Shown here: in pieces, positions 49,189 to 58,262 of the stretch
How the letters are laid out: every line of letters starts with the position of its first letter
Position numbering within the stretch: the stretch's first letter is position 1
Origin: Ancylomarina longa
Lineage (GTDB): Bacteria > Bacteroidota > Bacteroidia > Bacteroidales > Marinifilaceae
Reading direction: 5' to 3'
Assembly (NCBI RefSeq): GCF_003996985.1
Contig: NZ_RJJX01000001.1
Location: forward strand, 62,001 to 126,000
Length of the DNA stretch: 64,000 bases
Notes under the pieces: model-generated
Databases searched by the model: none
The model's input: the letters and a program-made list of their open reading frames with translations, nothing else
What the model was told of the DNA's origin: nothing
Translations under genes and position numbers: made by a program

Positions 49189-49408
49189 CTTTTCACTCTA
49201 AACATTAATATTTTCATCAAATTATTATCCTTTTCATTCTTTTGATCCCTCTTTTCATTCTAAACACCCTTCTTGTCACACTTTTTATCTGTCTTTTCAG
49301 AAAAGCTGTGCTTTTAGACTAACAAGAACTCAATTTAGCTAACAAGAGAATCATTTAGCGTGACAATTAATTGATATAGTATAACAAGACTAATTTTTTG
49401 ATGACAAG
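49189..49408 (+). repeat. Mirror-symmetric 20-21-nt-period array B (6+6 sites)
   Basis: CTTTTCA-like motifs start at 49189, 49210 (ATTTTCA), 49230, 49251, 49272 (CTTGTCA) and 49293. TRACAAG-like motifs then end at 49305 (AGAAAAG), 49326, 49346, 49367 (TGACAAT), 49388 and 49408. Spacings are 20 or 21 nt throughout. The central pair forms CTTTTCAGAAAAG. Flanks of the motifs are also partly shared, with TTCTAAAC after several left copies and ATTTAGC before right copies. Left and right motifs differ consistently at one position (T against G in the same sense), so the halves are not fully complementary. Confidence 0.85.
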
Positions 49409-49453
49409 AATAGCTTTTAGAAAATAATTTATGCTACTGGATAGAATCAAAAA

Positions 49454-49481
49454 AAAGAGATACCAAATCTGGCATCTCTTT
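49454..49481 (-). terminator. Terminator of hemE
   Basis: AAAGAGAT-A-CC pairs with GG-C-ATCTCTTT around a 6-nt loop. On the minus strand T residues follow, 27 nt after the hemE stop. Confidence 0.85.
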
Positions 49482-49507
49482 ATAAATTATATCCCGAAAG
49501 GGAAATG

Positions 49508-50539
49508 CTATCTTCCCCAATCTGCTTCTTTTACTTTATTCACGAGGTATTTCACATTCTCAACCGGAATTGAAGGCAATAAACCATGTCCTAAATTGAA
49601 AATCCATTTAGGATCTTTTCTACCATAGTTTAGATAGTATTCGAATTCCTGATCGATTACTTTCGGACTTGCATTTAATATCCGTGGATCGAAATTTCCC
49701 TGAATAATCATCTCTTCGCCAACCATGCCACGTACTTCGTGCAATGGAGTTTGCCAATCTACACTCACACAATCGCATAAATCATAGTTCACCATATTTA
49801 AGCCTGTGCCAATACCCTTAGGTAGGTAAATGGTTTTTACACCTTTTGCCCGAACAGCACCTAAAATAGCTTTAACTGCCGGAAGAAATACCTCCTTATA
49901 CAGTTCAACAGGAATTAATCCTGCATGCGTTTCGAATAGTTGAAAAGCTTTAATGCCGTGTTCTACTTGCTTTAATGCGTAATGAATACTCATTTCGGTG
50001 ATTTTCGCAACCACTTTCTTCATCATTGCTTTATCGCGATAAATTGCAGGAACAAAATCAGGAAAATTCAAATTCTGACTAAAGCCTTGGTACATGTAAC
50101 AAAGCGTAGTTAACGGTCCACCACAAAAACCAATCAAAGGAATCTCCTGTGGTTTGGTTTCCAATATCCTGTCAATAGCCTTATATATATGCTCCAATTT
50201 TTCTGGTTTATCCTGAAGGAAAGTCAATGGATTCTCCACATCCTTTAATGCGGTAGCAAAGCTTGGGCCTTTTCCTTCGAAGCTCAACTCCATCCCTAAT
50301 GCCTCGGGAATCACCAGAATATCAGAAAATAAAATAGCTGCATCAACACCCAAATCATAAACCGGCATAAGGGTTACCTGCGAAGCAAGTTCTGGAATTT
50401 CCATCATTTCTTTAAAACCGTGCTTTTCGCGCAATTTCATATACGAAGGAAGCACTCTCCCCGCCTGACGCATAAACCACACTGGCGGTCTCTCCCTTCT
50501 AAGTCCGTTAATGGTATCTAAAAAAATGGATTCGCTCAT
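49508..50539 (-). CDS. hemE: Uroporphyrinogen decarboxylase
   Basis: This 343-residue enzyme converts uroporphyrinogen III to coproporphyrinogen III. The N-terminal signature PPVWFMRQAGRVLPSYMKLRE (near 18-38) and the GFCGGPLTTLCYMYQG segment are typical, as is FNLGHGLLPSIPVENVKYLV at the C-terminus. It lies 96 nt downstream of hemB, beyond a terminator, so it probably has its own promoter. Confidence 0.96.
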   Translation of the reverse strand: MSESIFLDTINGLRRERPPVWFMRQAGRVLPSYMKLREKHGFKEMMEIPELASQVTLMPVYDLGVDAAILFSDILVIPEALGMELSFEGKGPSFATALKDVENPLTFLQDKPEKLEHIYKAIDRILETKPQEIPLIGFCGGPLTTLCYMYQGFSQNLNFPDFVPAIYRDKAMMKKVVAKITEMSIHYALKQVEHGIKAFQLFETHAGLIPVELYKEVFLPAVKAILGAVRAKGVKTIYLPKGIGTGLNMVNYDLCDCVSVDWQTPLHEVRGMVGEEMIIQGNFDPRILNASPKVIDQEFEYYLNYGRKDPKWIFNLGHGLLPSIPVENVKYLVNKVKEADWGR

Positions 50540-50597
50540 ATTATTTCAAATATTTTGTAAGCAATGCTTATAATTTCTGCAAATGTTATAAAAAAAG

Positions 50598-50624
50598 GGG
50601 ATTCTCACTTGACGAGAGAATCCC
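50598..50624 (-). terminator. Terminator of hemB
   Basis: GGGATTCTC pairs perfectly with GAGAATCCC around a 9-nt loop. On the minus strand it is followed by CCTTTTTTT, 11 nt after the hemB stop. Confidence 0.9.
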
Positions 50625-50635
50625 GGTATATAATG

Positions 50636-51628
50636 CTACTTTTTACCATTTAAAATTTCGGCTACATCTTTGGCATGATAGGTGATAATAATATCAGCAC
50701 CAGCTCTTTTAATCGAAGTCATTACTTCCATCATCACACGATTGCCATCAATCCAGTCGTTGGCAGCCGCAGCTTTTATCATCGAAAATTCACCGCTTAC
50801 ATTATAGGCAGCCACAGGCACATTAAATTCATGTTTTACTCTGTAAATCACATCCAGGTAGCTCAATGCAGGTTTCACCATCACAATATCAGCACCTTCG
50901 GCAATGTCCATTTCCACTTCGCGTAAAGCTTCATCGCTATTGCGAATATCCATTTGATAAGTAGATCTGTCCCCAAACTGTGGAGCACTCTCGGCAGCAT
51001 CACGGAATGGACCGTAAAAACCGGAAGCATATTTTGCAGAATAAGCCATCAATGGAATTTTCTCATAACCATTTTCATCTAAAGCTTTTCTCATATGTCC
51101 CACACGACCATCCATCATATCACTTGGGGCAACCATATCAACACCTGCCTTAGCTAAGGATACCGCTTGCGCTGATAAAGTAACCAATGTTTGATCATTA
51201 TCAACATCTCCGTCAACGATAGTTCCACAATGACCGTGAGTTGTATATTCACAATTACAAATATCAGCAATGATAAACATCTTTGGATATTTGGCTTTAA
51301 TAGCGCGAACTGCTACCTGCACAATACTATGATCGTGAGTTGCAACACTTCCGTCTTCATCCTTCGATTCCGGAATTCCGAATAATAAAACGGAACGAAC
51401 ACCTGCCTCCAGTAACTCACCACACTTCTCTACCAAAAGATCAACAGATAACTGATCGTTACCAGGCATACTTTTAATAGGATTCTGAACTTTTTCACCA
51501 GGACAAACAAAAAGAGGCATGATTAAATCATCAGCAGAAAGCGATGTTTCTGCAACCATATCGCGAACAACTTTACTGTAACGCAATCTTCTCATTCTGG
51601 TTTCCGGAAATAATGGTCGTAAACTCAT
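50636..51628 (-). CDS. hemB: Delta-aminolevulinic acid dehydratase (porphobilinogen synthase)
   Basis: This 330-residue enzyme condenses two 5-aminolevulinates. The metal-binding loop DICNCEYTTHGHCG (near 122-135) contains three cysteines as in zinc-dependent enzymes. MAYSAKYASGFYGPFRDAAESAPQFGDR holds the first Schiff-base lysine and MVKPALSYLDVI the second. It lies between hemC and hemE on the same strand. Confidence 0.96.
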   Translation of the reverse strand: MSLRPLFPETRMRRLRYSKVVRDMVAETSLSADDLIMPLFVCPGEKVQNPIKSMPGNDQLSVDLLVEKCGELLEAGVRSVLLFGIPESKDEDGSVATHDHSIVQVAVRAIKAKYPKMFIIADICNCEYTTHGHCGTIVDGDVDNDQTLVTLSAQAVSLAKAGVDMVAPSDMMDGRVGHMRKALDENGYEKIPLMAYSAKYASGFYGPFRDAAESAPQFGDRSTYQMDIRNSDEALREVEMDIAEGADIVMVKPALSYLDVIYRVKHEFNVPVAAYNVSGEFSMIKAAAANDWIDGNRVMMEVMTSIKRAGADIIITYHAKDVAEILNGKK

Positions 51629-51743
51629 AGTGTATGTTTTTTTGTGTATAATTAGATATAAGTAAGGTAAGTTCCAGTCTGCTATGCATTAGCAAAAGAA
51701 CCTCTCCTTCCTGTTTTCAAAATAGATCTTGTTCTGATTATTA

Positions 51744-51787
51744 AGGTGAAATAGTATAAAGTATCTACTAAATTTCATATTTCACCT
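51744..51787 (-). terminator. Hairpin after hemC
   Basis: AGGTGAAATA (51744-51753) pairs perfectly with TATTTCACCT (51778-51787) across 24 nt that may fold further. It lies 9 nt after the hemC stop. The T tract is poor, so termination may be partial. Confidence 0.55.
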
Positions 51788-51795
51788 ATGGGACA

Positions 51796-52722
51796 CTAAA
51801 TATAGAAATTAATTCCCTTTTGCTTACAAGTATCCTTCATTTGATCTGCCAATTCCTTAGCCTTTTCAACAGATTCGGCTACAGCAACCTCCATATTCTC
51901 AATTATAAATTCTCCGGTCTTTAGATCTCCAACGATAGCAATCATCGTTAGAATATCATCAGTTACCACGGCATGAGCCGCTAAAGGAAACTTACAGCCA
52001 CCTTCTATTTGAGACATAAAAGCTCTTTCCGACAAAACAGCTTCCTGAGTAGCTTGATGATTAATCTTTTTAATGATTTTCGCAGTTCTGCTATCCTCCT
52101 CACGACATTCTATTGCAATGGCTCCTTGTCCAATAGCAGGAATACATTGATCTACATCTAAAAGAAGATTTTCGTCATATTCTTTTCCAAGACGATTCAT
52201 TCCTGCGGCTGCCAGAATAATTGCATCGTACTCACCATCCATTAATTTTTGTATGCGGGTATCAATATTCCCTCTGATCTCTTTAAATTTAATATCGGGT
52301 CTTACGTGAGCCAATTGAACTCTTCTTCTTGGGCTACCTGTTCCCAATACAAAGCCTTCAGGCATATCATCAATTCCCTTTCCGCTTCTACTCAAAAAAA
52401 CATCTCTGGTGTCTTGTCTTTCGGGAAATGATTGCAAGCTTAATCCTTTTGGGTGAAAGCTGGGCACGTCCTTCAAGCTATGAATTGCAATATCCGCTTC
52501 CTTTTCGAGCAATGCATGTTCCAGTTCTTTCACAAAAAGACCAGTACCACCAAATTCCGTCAAGGAGCGATTTAAAACCCTATCTCCTTTGGTACTATAC
52601 TTTATGACTTCGAATTCCACATCAGGATTTGCTTCTTGTAAAAGAGCAACCGTTTGCATGGTTTGCGTATAGGCAAGCAAACTTGGACGAGTGGCGACAA
52701 CAACTTTATTTTTATCAGTCAT
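51796..52722 (-). CDS. hemC: Porphobilinogen deaminase (hydroxymethylbilane synthase)
   Basis: This 308-residue enzyme links four porphobilinogens. It shows VVATRPSLLAYTQT at the start, the IHSLKDVPS loop, GTGSPRRRVQL and IRGNIDTRIQKL, and the cofactor-attaching cysteine in IEGGCKFPLAAHA (near 237-249). It follows hemA on the same strand, beyond the hemA terminator. Confidence 0.96.
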   Translation of the reverse strand: MTDKNKVVVATRPSLLAYTQTMQTVALLQEANPDVEFEVIKYSTKGDRVLNRSLTEFGGTGLFVKELEHALLEKEADIAIHSLKDVPSFHPKGLSLQSFPERQDTRDVFLSRSGKGIDDMPEGFVLGTGSPRRRVQLAHVRPDIKFKEIRGNIDTRIQKLMDGEYDAIILAAAGMNRLGKEYDENLLLDVDQCIPAIGQGAIAIECREEDSRTAKIIKKINHQATQEAVLSERAFMSQIEGGCKFPLAAHAVVTDDILTMIAIVGDLKTGEFIIENMEVAVAESVEKAKELADQMKDTCKQKGINFYI

Positions 52723-52825
52723 TATATTTTATTTTCGGAATGTTAATACTAAGAAATATACATTTCAGCGAGCTAATAAATGTACAAGATATTCTTATTC
52801 GGAGATCAGGAAGGACTTAAAGAAT

Positions 52826-52863
52826 AAAAAAGCCATATAAAACAAGGTTTATACAGCTTTTTT
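52826..52863 (-). terminator. Terminator of hemA
   Basis: AAAAAAGC-CA-TATAAA pairs with TTTATA-CA-GCTTTTTT around a 6-nt loop, 18 nt after the hemA stop on the minus strand. Confidence 0.8.
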
Positions 52864-52881
52864 ATCGAAAGCTTTTCAGCT

Positions 52882-54135
52882 TTACGAATCCATATCTTTA
52901 AAGATCATATCTAATGTTTCCATTGGGCTGGATTGTTGCTTGTGATGATCTTTCAAGTGATTGATACAAGCCCGGGCAATCTTATTCACAATATTATTCG
53001 TGATGTGTTCCACCTTTTTCAATTCATCTTCAGATAATTTCTTTTTGTGGTATTCTAATTCTTTTTGCTGCACCTTGTGAAGATTCTCTTTTAAAGCAAC
53101 GATCACGGGTGATAGATATTTAATCTCTAACCAGCCATAGAACTCTTTAATTGAATCTTCAATTATTTGCTCGGCATGAGGAATGCAAGCTTTCCGGTGC
53201 TCTATTGCTTCGGAAATATGCTTGGAAAGTTCATCAACGGTAATCACCAATACATTTTCCAATTCATCAATTGCAGGATCTACATTTCGAGGAACCGATA
53301 AATCTAATATCAACTTACAATCCTTTACATCCTTAAAATGATCTAGAAGTAAAGTCGGTTTAGAAGCACCTGTAGCTACAATAATTACTTCGGCCTCTTT
53401 CACTTCAGCTTCAAGTTTCGCTTCAGGTTGATAAGTCACATTATACTTATTCGCAAGAGATTCAGCTTTCTCGATTGTTCTGTTTATTAAAGTTAGAGAA
53501 CGATTGTTCATGTGCTTTAATAAATTACCGCAAGTATCTTTACCTATATCACCAGTACCATAAAGTACAAACTTACAGGTTTCAAGAGTACTAACTTTAT
53601 CTTTTATATATTGAACAGCAGCATGAGAAACAGAAGCAGCTCCCTTACTTATTTCAGTATCATTTTTTATCTTTTTACTCGCCTGAAAAACAAACGAGAA
53701 CAGGCGATTTAGAAAGGAATTCATCATTCCATACTTTTCAGATAGCTGACAAGCATTTTTAACTTGTCCTACAATCTGAAAATCACCTATAATTTGAGAA
53801 TCTAATCCAGCAGTTACCTTATATAAATGATTGATACAATCTTTCCCATAAAGTTTATATCCATTATTGTTGAAATCGTCCCGATCTCCCTTGCAATATT
53901 TCAAGAGAAGACTGGTAATTACATCAATATTTGTAGAATGCCCGTAAATTTCAGTTCTATTACAGGTCGATAACACAACCATTCCTGGAATTTCATTCTC
54001 TTTAGCCTCTCTTAATAAACTTTCCTGATCGTCTGAAGTAATGGAAAACTTCCCCCTCACATCGAGTGCTGATTTTCTATAACTAATTCCTAAAACGAAG
54101 AATTTTTGTAAATTTTCTCGAATTTGTAATGTCAT
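52882..54135 (-). CDS. hemA: Glutamyl-tRNA reductase
   Basis: This 417-residue NADPH enzyme reduces glutamyl-tRNA to glutamate-1-semialdehyde, the entry to the C5 pathway. The catalytic cysteine lies in LSTCNRTEIYGHS (near 56-68); AGLDSQIIGDFQIVGQVKNA and LYGTGDIGKDTCGNLLKH (the nucleotide-binding loop) follow. It pairs functionally with hemL. The C-terminal dimerisation helices are complete. Confidence 0.95.
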   Translation of the reverse strand: MTLQIRENLQKFFVLGISYRKSALDVRGKFSITSDDQESLLREAKENEIPGMVVLSTCNRTEIYGHSTNIDVITSLLLKYCKGDRDDFNNNGYKLYGKDCINHLYKVTAGLDSQIIGDFQIVGQVKNACQLSEKYGMMNSFLNRLFSFVFQASKKIKNDTEISKGAASVSHAAVQYIKDKVSTLETCKFVLYGTGDIGKDTCGNLLKHMNNRSLTLINRTIEKAESLANKYNVTYQPEAKLEAEVKEAEVIIVATGASKPTLLLDHFKDVKDCKLILDLSVPRNVDPAIDELENVLVITVDELSKHISEAIEHRKACIPHAEQIIEDSIKEFYGWLEIKYLSPVIVALKENLHKVQQKELEYHKKKLSEDELKKVEHITNNIVNKIARACINHLKDHHKQQSSPMETLDMIFKDMDS

Positions 54136-54422
54136 AAAAACGATTTTTTTTTATTGATTTATCGCAAATGATATTAACATCATTAACGTTAACCGGTTTC
54201 AAATATAAAGGTAATAATTCAAAAAACCTTGAATTTGCAACATCTATAAAGAATATTACTAAGCACTTTAATTATTATGCTAAGACACAATACCCTAAAA
54301 GGATTTTAATATCTTTATTACCTAATTAATTAAAGGCTAATTCATAATTTTAACGAGTTCAATATATTTATTCATTTAAAATTAAGATAGAATTGAATAC
54401 CGACATTTTTAGATGTAAACAC

Positions 54423-55262
54423 ATGAATAAAACGTATTTTAAACGAGAAAACAGCATAAGTATTCTAGGATGCGGTTGGTTGGGACTCCCATTGGCAAGA
54501 TATTTACTAAAAAAATCGATGGCAATAAAAGGTTCCACTACCAATAGTAAAAAATTAAATGAATTGAAACGGTTTGGAATTGAGCCTTATCAAATATCTT
54601 TTGACCCCAATATTAATAAGAACTTCAATCAGGAATTTTTTCATTCTGATATTCTAATTGTAAATTTTCCACCGCAACGTAGACAAGATATTGAAAGTTT
54701 TCACCCTTTGCAGTTTAAGTCTCTCCTATCACAGATTAGGAAGAGTACTATCCGTAAAGTGATTTTTATAAGCTCTACTTCTGTCTATGCTAATACAAAT
54801 GGATTAGTTTATGAAAGCAATAAAATAAATCCAGAAAAAGGTAGTGGCAAAGCTTTACGATTGGTTGAAAGCATGCTTCTTCAGGAGAAAGGGTTTAAAA
54901 CGAGCATTATTCGATTTGGCGGTTTGATTGGTTATGACAGAAAACCAGGGAGATTCTTTACAGGAAAAAAAGATTTAAAAAACGGAGAAGCTCCGGTAAA
55001 CCTAATCCATTTAGACGATTGCATTGGAGTAATTAGTCATATTATAGAGAATGAATTATGGGGAGAGATTTATAATGCTTGTTGTCCGGAGCACCCTAAC
55101 CGTAAAGATTTTTATGAGGCAGCGGCAAAAATTCATCATTTTCAAATCCCTGAATTTAATTCGGGTAAAAGCAATTATAAAATAATTAGTTCAAAGAAAT
55201 TAATAGAAGAAACACATTATAATTTCCAATTTGAATCTCCGATTGATGCCTTAAAATTTTAA
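54423..55262 (+). CDS. NAD-dependent epimerase-like SDR protein
   Basis: A 279-residue protein from the ATG at 54423 (a TTG 30 nt upstream is the alternative). The Rossmann motif ILGCGWLGLPLARYL (near 14-28) binds a dinucleotide. VIFISSTSVYANTNGLVYESN holds the Ser and Tyr region of extended SDRs, but the usual YxxxK is not clear, so catalysis is uncertain. It resembles YeeZ-type proteins. It stands alone beside hemA, divergently transcribed. Confidence 0.78.
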   Translation: MNKTYFKRENSISILGCGWLGLPLARYLLKKSMAIKGSTTNSKKLNELKRFGIEPYQISFDPNINKNFNQEFFHSDILIVNFPPQRRQDIESFHPLQFKSLLSQIRKSTIRKVIFISSTSVYANTNGLVYESNKINPEKGSGKALRLVESMLLQEKGFKTSIIRFGGLIGYDRKPGRFFTGKKDLKNGEAPVNLIHLDDCIGVISHIIENELWGEIYNACCPEHPNRKDFYEAAAKIHHFQIPEFNSGKSNYKIISSKKLIEETHYNFQFESPIDALKF

Positions 55263-55614
55263 TTGTGTAACACTACTTTAGATAACAATCACTTAACTGC
55301 TATACAACAACCTTTTACCCTTCTGACAAAACACTAATATTAGCAACAAAAATGACATGCGAACAACATGACTTCATTCAGTTTTCCATCCTATTCGCAT
55401 CTGGATTTGTTAATAAATCGAGGAAGTAATCATTTTTAAAAAATGTAGGTAGGCTACAATACCCAGGCTGTAAGTTTTTTTCAAATATTTTAGAACAGTA
55501 AATATTTGTTTATATTAAAAAAAAACAAAATCATCCTCTATTTTCAGCCCATAATCAATTAATTATAAACTTTTTAAGATTTTTAAGTATTTTGGTAACT
55601 AAAATTGCTGAAAT
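55263..55614. other. Intergenic region with no recognised feature
   Basis: These 352 nt are AT-rich. A TATTTTG -7-like box lies near 55588, shortly before the ABM-domain gene. No hairpin with a T tract, repeat or RNA gene was seen. Confidence 0.4.
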
Positions 55615-55890
55615 ATGGTTTATCTACTCGTAAAGCAAACAATTCGAGACTATTATTCCTGGAAGAATGCATTTGATAAGTTTCATGTATATCGAAGAAT
55701 TGGAGGAGAATTGTCCTGTGAAATTTATCAGACACAAGAAGAAGAAAATCAACTAATCATTCTTTCCGAATGGAGCTGTATTGAAGATGCTAAAGAATTT
55801 TTAGAATCTCAAGCTTTTGAAATGATCAAAAAGTTGGAAGAGGAAGAACCTGCTATTATTCAATTCATGCCAGCAAGGGCTGTAAGCTAG
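55615..55890 (+). CDS. Small ABM-domain (dimeric alpha-beta barrel) protein
   Basis: The 91 residues read VYLLVKQTIRDYYSWKNAFDKFHVYRRIGGELSCEIYQ, then a WSCIEDAKEFLESQAF helix. This is the beta-alpha-beta pattern of antibiotic-biosynthesis-monooxygenase-like proteins. Members act as small oxygenases or unknown stress proteins; no specific substrate can be inferred. It is convergent with the gene at 55892, with a 1-nt gap. Confidence 0.75.
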   Translation: MVYLLVKQTIRDYYSWKNAFDKFHVYRRIGGELSCEIYQTQEEENQLIILSEWSCIEDAKEFLESQAFEMIKKLEEEEPAIIQFMPARAVS

Positions 55891-55891
55891 A

Positions 55892-56395
55892 TCATAGCAG
55901 ATTATCAACCCATACCGTTAATTCTGCATTGATATTAGATATTAATTGAGATATAGTTAACCAAAATTGTGACTGGAAGCTATCTTCAAAAACCAATTCT
56001 GCTAATTCTTCCAGATTTCCTTTTATTTGCCAAATATCTCTATCCCCTTTATTTAATCCTTGCAATATTTCTATTATCTGAATCTCATTTAAATTAAAAT
56101 CTTTATTTTCAATTGGTTCTAATCTAATAGGAAAGTCTGGAAATATTTTTTCTATCTCTACTCCAACAAGATTAATGTATGAGTTTAATATATCTATGAT
56201 AACATTTAAATTATCAGTGGATTGATCATCTTTCAAATCATCTAATTCACCTATAGTATCCTGATAAAATGAGGACATTAATATTAGATATTCCTCAATT
56301 TTTTCCAGCTGAAGTTCTTTTACTCCTGGTTGAATTTTATAGAATTCAATAATATTCTGGTTTATGCCAGCTCTATCTTCAATTAATCCACTCAA
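55892..56395 (-). CDS. Hypothetical acidic protein downstream of the PHP-ACT gene
   Basis: This 167-residue protein is not recognised. It is strongly acidic, probably helical, and without signal, membrane or cysteine motifs. It begins 8 nt after the PHP-ACT stop and is almost certainly translated from the same transcript, so a joint role is plausible but unproven. Confidence 0.65.
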   Translation of the reverse strand: MSGLIEDRAGINQNIIEFYKIQPGVKELQLEKIEEYLILMSSFYQDTIGELDDLKDDQSTDNLNVIIDILNSYINLVGVEIEKIFPDFPIRLEPIENKDFNLNEIQIIEILQGLNKGDRDIWQIKGNLEELAELVFEDSFQSQFWLTISQLISNINAELTVWVDNLL

Positions 56396-56403
56396 AATGT
56401 ATC

Positions 56404-58110
56404 CTATTCTATTTCGTTCAATAATAAATGACTCGTTTCAAAAAACTGCATTCCCAATTGGGTCAAAATGTTATGAGCCAGAGAAGCATTTCCTTCAATT
56501 CCCAAAATAGCATATCCTTTTTGTCCGCGATGTCCTAACCTTAAATCCAGGATATTTATATTTTGTGATGCTAAGGCAGAAAGTAATATAAGCAAGACTC
56601 CAGAAGAATTATTGTGCACCGACAAAATCATATGTTGACTTACGGCAATTGGTAAATTCACTCCGTCCACTTCCAGTACATATTTTTTTCCTTTTCTCAA
56701 TTCAGGTATATCCAGATTATCACCTACCCGGATCTCGATAAAACTATCTCCTCCAGTACCTTTCACAAATTCTACAGCCTCTTTAATTGCATGAATATCA
56801 CCTGTAAGAGTTAGGAAGGCAGTTGCTGTTCCATCCCTATTTGAGTTTAGGTAAGCTGTTTCCACATTTATTTCTTCAGAAGCCAGCGCATTAAAAATCA
56901 TAGATAAAACACCAGGTTCATCCTTATGATGTGAAAATAGTCCTTTCACTTTATTGCGAGAGGAGCTTGGTAAAGTATCGCTAATTGTAACAGATTTATT
57001 CCCCTTTCTTATGCGAATGGCTTCAAAATCCCCTAAAGTAGTAGAATTTTTGTGATGCTCCAGAAAGGTTCGATAAGATCCACCAAACGAAAATTTAGGA
57101 ATTCGTCTTTGTTTACGGTCTTCAAATCGTAAATTAAGCAATTCAATTCCCAAATTAAGAACTTTGTATTTCTCCTCCTTAAAACCATTATTGCGCAATG
57201 GTCTTTTTTCCGGAATACACTTCGAATAACTCAAATAATGCTGGTATCCTGCTTCATGAGCATATTTAATTCCCCTTTCGTGATGATTACCCAAATTTTG
57301 AATAGTGTGGGTATCAGTACCTAGAGAAATAGGAATATCTAATTGTTTTGCTCGCATCAATATCGATATATCTGGATAGATTCCACAGCCTTTATTAATT
57401 CCCGCAAGATTTACATCTAAAGTGAGATTAAATTCACTAATCATTTCCAATAAAAAACGCATCCGTCTGGCAAGAAAATGATCAGAATTGTCCAGATCTA
57501 ATAATGGTTGAGGAATAGGAACAAATAATTTTGGCAAATCTAAATGTCCTACAACCTGAATAATTTCCCACGAAGAATCGACCATTTCTATCAATTCCTC
57601 TATGTAACCAGCCCAGTAATTTTCTGCACCACCTCTAATTTTCATCAATTGTTCTGCCTCTTCCAACGAACCATCATAAGGGATTCCTTCTCTGGAAAAA
57701 TGTAAGGAACCTATGACGAAATCGGCATTTTGGGCCTGGAAAATTTTAGAGCGATTCCATTGCATCCCTAAGTCCGGACCGAGCCATTCTAACTCAATAC
57801 CATATCGAATACTAATTTGATTTCCATACTTCGATTTTAAACTAGCCATTTGTTTGGGATAGTTAAAATAAGCATGATTTCCACGAATAAACTTCACTCC
57901 CAGTCTCCTTTCCGCAGCATATCTGTATCGGGTTAATCTTGGAGTATGAATAATGAATGAAATATTTGGATAGCCTCTTTCAATGGCTAATTCTGTAATT
58001 TTTTCCAGTTCGTCAACACCGTGTTTTACATGATCACTACCCGTTCCTGCGTGAATTCCGTGAGTTTCCCAAATAAAATAATCTGGGTTTAGAGTTTTGT
58101 TCTGTGGCAT
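56404..58110 (-). CDS. PHP-domain phosphoesterase fused to tandem ACT domains
   Basis: In this 568-residue protein residues 1-330 form a PHP domain of the histidinol-phosphatase (HisK) type. Metal-site candidates are in ETHGIHAG (His17, His20), SDH (26-27), RYGIELEW, GSLHFS, GHLDLPK and GTDTHT. Residues 370 to the end hold two ACT-like domains, HHKDEPGVLSMIFNALASEEINVETAYL (near 395-422) and VHNNSSGVLLILLSALASQNINILDLRLG (near 500-528). A phosphatase or nuclease regulated by a small ligand is inferred. No his genes lie nearby, so the substrate is open. Confidence 0.75.
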   Translation of the reverse strand: MPQNKTLNPDYFIWETHGIHAGTGSDHVKHGVDELEKITELAIERGYPNISFIIHTPRLTRYRYAAERRLGVKFIRGNHAYFNYPKQMASLKSKYGNQISIRYGIELEWLGPDLGMQWNRSKIFQAQNADFVIGSLHFSREGIPYDGSLEEAEQLMKIRGGAENYWAGYIEELIEMVDSSWEIIQVVGHLDLPKLFVPIPQPLLDLDNSDHFLARRMRFLLEMISEFNLTLDVNLAGINKGCGIYPDISILMRAKQLDIPISLGTDTHTIQNLGNHHERGIKYAHEAGYQHYLSYSKCIPEKRPLRNNGFKEEKYKVLNLGIELLNLRFEDRKQRRIPKFSFGGSYRTFLEHHKNSTTLGDFEAIRIRKGNKSVTISDTLPSSSRNKVKGLFSHHKDEPGVLSMIFNALASEEINVETAYLNSNRDGTATAFLTLTGDIHAIKEAVEFVKGTGGDSFIEIRVGDNLDIPELRKGKKYVLEVDGVNLPIAVSQHMILSVHNNSSGVLLILLSALASQNINILDLRLGHRGQKGYAILGIEGNASLAHNILTQLGMQFFETSHLLLNEIE

Positions 58111-58183
58111 TTTTGGTTAATAAGTTTATTAAGACCGTAAATTTAAGGATTTATCAGAATCTGAAAGGATTATCATTAAAAAA

Positions 58184-58210
58184 CCCGCCTTACGATATAC
58201 GAAAGACGGG
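58184..58210 (-). terminator. Terminator of the efflux operon
   Basis: CCCG-C-CTT-A-CG pairs with CG-A-AAG-A-CGGG around a 5-nt loop. On the minus strand TTTTTTAA follows. It lies downstream of the TolC-type gene. Confidence 0.75.
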
Positions 58211-58262
58211 CAACCAAAGCACCCACTACAATAACTCTGGTTTCCAAACAAAATTTATGATA

